This document shows, piece by piece, positions 61,095 through 64,000 of a stretch of 64,000 bases of DNA. The position numbers and the translations under genes are program-made. Where the stretch lies: contig NC_084887.1 of assembly GCF_958979055.1 (NCBI RefSeq), positions 36,930,620 to 36,994,619 of the forward strand, in the 5' to 3' direction. Source of the stretch: Alnus glutinosa (Eukaryota > Streptophyta > Magnoliopsida > Fagales > Betulaceae). The notes beneath the pieces are model-generated. The model saw nothing but the letters and a program-made list of their open reading frames with translations, did not search any database and had not been told where the DNA came from. Numbering within the stretch: the stretch's first letter is position 1; every line of letters starts with the position of its first letter.

Positions 61095-64000
61095 ATTCCC
61101 TCTGGTGGAGGGAATTTGGAGGGAGAGGATATAAAATTGTGTTTTTTTTTTATACGTCCCCTTTTACCTTAACAAATTAACAATATTCTAACAAATTCCA
61201 GGCAGAACTCTTATCACTTGTCTCTCTCTTTTGTCAATTCACATAATACCTTATTCCCTTTCATCCCCACTCTTATCCTCTCCCTCCTCCCCTTATTTTC
61301 TCTTCTCCCCCAAACTCCCAAACATAGTGTTAAGGTTTTATAACTGTTTAGCAACTTAGCTTGTCTATAAATTACATATGAAACTATTGTTGGACAATGC
61401 CTGCCTAGTTCAGGATAGTACTGCAATTTCCAAGTACTTGTTTTCCTGTTTTCTCAGCTTATAACATTCATTGGCTTTTTTCACTCATCAGATTGACAGT
61501 CATCTACTATCTAACTAATGCAGGCCAAGAAAAAGGTGGCATTGCTCCTACAAAAGCTCAAGAAATACGAGCTACCAGAGTTGCCATCCCCTCGTCATGA
61601 CCCTGAGCTGTTGACCCCCGAACAGCTTCAGGCATATAAGAAAATTGGTTTCAAAAATAAAAATTATGTTCCTGTCGGTGTCCGTGGAGTTTTTGGTGGA
61701 GTTGTCCAAAATATGCATCTTCACTGGAAGTTTCATCAAACTGTGCAAGTTTGCTGTGACAACTTCCCCAAAGAAAAAATCAAAGAAATGGCAACGATGC
61801 TTGCAAGACTAAGTGGTGGTATTGTGATAAACGTTCATAATGTGAAAACAATCATCATGTTTCGTGGCAGAAACTATCGTCAGCCCAAGAATTTGATACC
61901 TATCAACACCCTTACGAAGAGAAAGGTGGGTAGACATTCATGATCTATTCTGTAATCTTCTTTCATGTCGTATCTTCTTGTGCTTTGTTTTTGCGCATGA
62001 ATGTTGCAGAATAAAGAAGACTGGCCTTATAGCCAGTTAGAACCTAGGGCAATGTTTGTTCGCTTTCCTTTTCAGTTTGCACAAGGGGTAGAATTTCAGG
62101 CACCTGAACTAAAAAGAACTCAACCCTGGAAAAGTAGTTTTGAAAAGCTAAAGAACTCAAAAAGATGCTGAGTACAGTGCATCAGTGCTGATCACGCGTT
62201 AAATGAAAAAGTGAAGGCTCAGATGAGATCTTTTGCTTGACTACTGTTCATAACAATTTTCTGTAGTTATATGTTGCCTTTGTTGCCCCAGTCTGTTAAA
62301 CTTGAAGCACATTTCCAATGGGGGAAGAGAATGTTAGAATGTTTTCAAAATTAGTATAAGTATATGTATGTTTTTATTTTGTGAAAATTTCACAATGGAA
62401 GGCATTTATGATTCCTGAAGGAAGAGAGTCCTCATTTGCCAGTTTTTAACATTGAAACATTACTCACTTCTGCTATCTCTCTCCAAGCCTTCTGTTTTAC
62501 TTAAATTTTGTGATTATTAGGTTATGTTTTTTGTTGCAGAAATAGAACTCTGATCTTCTCGCCAGAATTAAAAATCTGAGGGTATTCTGGTTTGATTTTG
62601 TTTTGTGCAAAACACAATCAAACAACGGGAAATTTTCTGGACTCCCTTGTATCCGGGTGGCGTATTTGCTAGCACACCAATTGAACAGAATTGGTGGGGA
62701 GCAAATACCATCTTAAGAAAAGCGATATTTTAATGCACCTTAGGAGCATTTTACTTTTGTTTTAAATTTTGAAGATTATGCATCAACGGAAAATCCAACA
62801 AATAATAATAATAAATGGTTTCGTTCTTGCAAAATTATAGAATCACTCATCTTTATGTGCAGGCATTATTCAAGGCAAGATTCGAACAAGCTCTTGAATC
62901 TCAGAAGCTAAACATAAAGAAGATAGAACAGCAGCTCCGGCGAAAGGGGGTAAATCCAGAGGATCCAGTTGCCATGGCCAGCATTCAGAAAGTAGCTTCT
63001 ACTTTCTTTAATGCAATTGACAGGAAGGAAGGAAGTCCCTATGTCTTCCGGGAGGACAAACAGCAAGAAACAGAACCTCCTAAAAACTGGGAAGAGTCCG
63101 AACCCCCTGTCGATAGTGACCAAGAGGAGTTAGATAGATTCATAGCTGAGATAGAGGATGCAGCAGATAAAGAATGGGATGCTGAAGAGGCAGCAGAGAA
63201 AGAAGAGCTTGGAAAGATGAGGTATTGGAACAGAGAAGAATTTGGCGGAAGGTTCAGAAGATCTGAAACACAGAGAGATGACAACTCTTATGATGATGAT
63301 GGGGTCAAAGGGGCACGGGGGTGGAAGGATACACGTGGCAAGCAGAGGACTAATGACAGTGATGATGAAGACAATGATATTCCTGATGGTGATGATGAAT
63401 GGGATTCTAATGACATGAGAGATGCTAGTGATCTTGAGAGTGATGCTGATGATTCTGATAAAGTTCATGACAAGTTCAGGGTGTCTAGAACAAACAGGTG
63501 GAGGGAGGATAAGAGTGGCGGGGCAAAAAATAACGACAGTTTCAAGAGAAAACCTGAAGCTAAGTTTAGAAGAAAGGCAACTGAAGAAGATTCTGTTTCT
63601 GACTCAGAAAACATGTTGAGTGATCTTGAAAATGCAATGTGGCAATCAGACGCTGAAGAAGAACAAGACTCAGAAGCATTAAAAGCAGTGAGTTATAATT
63701 ACCGGAGCAGTAGTGATGGGGAAGAGGATTCATATCACAGTAAGGGAGATGAGAAGAATAATTGGGTGAATGAACACGAGAGCGTTGATGATGATTCTGA
63801 TGAAACTCATAGTAGATACAAGGAATCCAGACTTGCACAGCAGAAGCATAGTAGGAATGGCAGAGCCAATAATGATGAAGTCTTTCGAAGAAAAGCTGAA
63901 GCCAACTTTAGAGGGAGGAAGATGGCGGAGGAAGAATCTGGATCAGACGACATTCTTAGCGATTTGGAAAACGCTAAGTGGGAGTCAGATGCTGAGGATG
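60121..64000 (+). CDS. CRM-domain RNA-binding protein, CFM9-like (partial, runs off window)
   Basis: Sure exons: 60202-60490, 61524-61925 and 62863 to the window edge. A possible start exon is 60121-60140 (MACHLVQ…), which fits in phase but implies a 61-bp intron, short for plants. The next in-frame ATG is 60338. Domains: basic KVERRMQRESGKTLRERRRAQKL region, then one CRM (CRS1-YhbY) domain: LLTPEQLQAYKKIGFKNKN, GVRGVFGGVVQNMHLHWK with the GxxG loop, VINVHNVKTIIMFRGRNY. A long acidic Ser/Asp/Glu-rich tail with repeated SDLENAxWxSDAE motifs follows. This single-CRM form with acidic tail matches the mitochondrial CFM9 group, which supports group II intron splicing. The C terminus is outside the window. 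Confidence 0.88.
60914..61326. mobile_element. MITE-like element in CRM gene intron, with poly-C tract
   Basis: Ends TATGTTTGG and its complement, with purine-rich left and pyrimidine-rich right sides. It contains G-runs (60959-60973) and 35 consecutive C (61060-61094). Confidence 0.55.
62010..62171 (+). other. Candidate alternative terminal exon of the CRM gene
   Basis: After a good acceptor (ATGTTGCAG) 162 nt read as 53 codons plus TGA in the phase left by exon 61524-61925 (NKEDWPYSQLEPRAMFVRF…FEKLKNSKRC). Its use would give a short protein with the CRM domain but no acidic tail. No transcript evidence is available here. Confidence 0.35.

Overview
The window is nuclear DNA from a flowering plant, most likely a woody eudicot. 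The evidence is short GT-AG exons in long AT-rich introns, plant-only gene families (GEM-like GRAM protein, Raf-like MAPKKK, SOG1-type NAC factor, CRM-domain splicing factor) and many plant MITEs, hATs, TRIMs and a Helitron end. A Fagales-type tree is a guess from the repeat style, not shown.

Layout. 0-24 kb: two complete, nearly identical four-exon genes for a chalcone-isomerase-fold protein (copy 1 at 95-1991, copy 2 at 21598-23457, both minus), separated by about 17 kb of repeats: a 5'-truncated LINE, a decayed Copia fossil, a GC-rich foldback element, a Helitron 3' end, an adenylate-kinase exon relic, a GRF zinc-finger pseudogene and a 1.45 kb hAT element. The region upstream of copy 1 is a tandem array of about 540-bp promoter-bearing units.

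24.4-32.3 kb: a large imperfect inverted repeat. Its right arm runs into a complete RRP8 rRNA methyltransferase gene (31835-35074, plus). Its left arm carries only RRP8 exons 1-2, pointing at CHI-like copy 2. Each arm took its own later insertion (a Mutator-type MITE on the left, a hAT on the right), so filled and empty sites can be compared inside the window.

35-64 kb: a gene-rich stretch. It holds a CYSTM stress peptide gene (minus), a GEM-like/ABA-responsive GRAM protein gene, an ATN1-type Raf-like kinase gene, tRNA-Asp(GTC), a palindromic GC-rich foldback element, a SOG1-clade NAC gene and the 5' part of a CFM9-like CRM gene that runs off the right edge. The genes are independent transcription units; no operon-like logic is expected. 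All exon coordinates were worked out by hand from splice sites and reading phase. In every complete multi-exon gene the exon lengths sum to a multiple of three and keep family motifs in frame.
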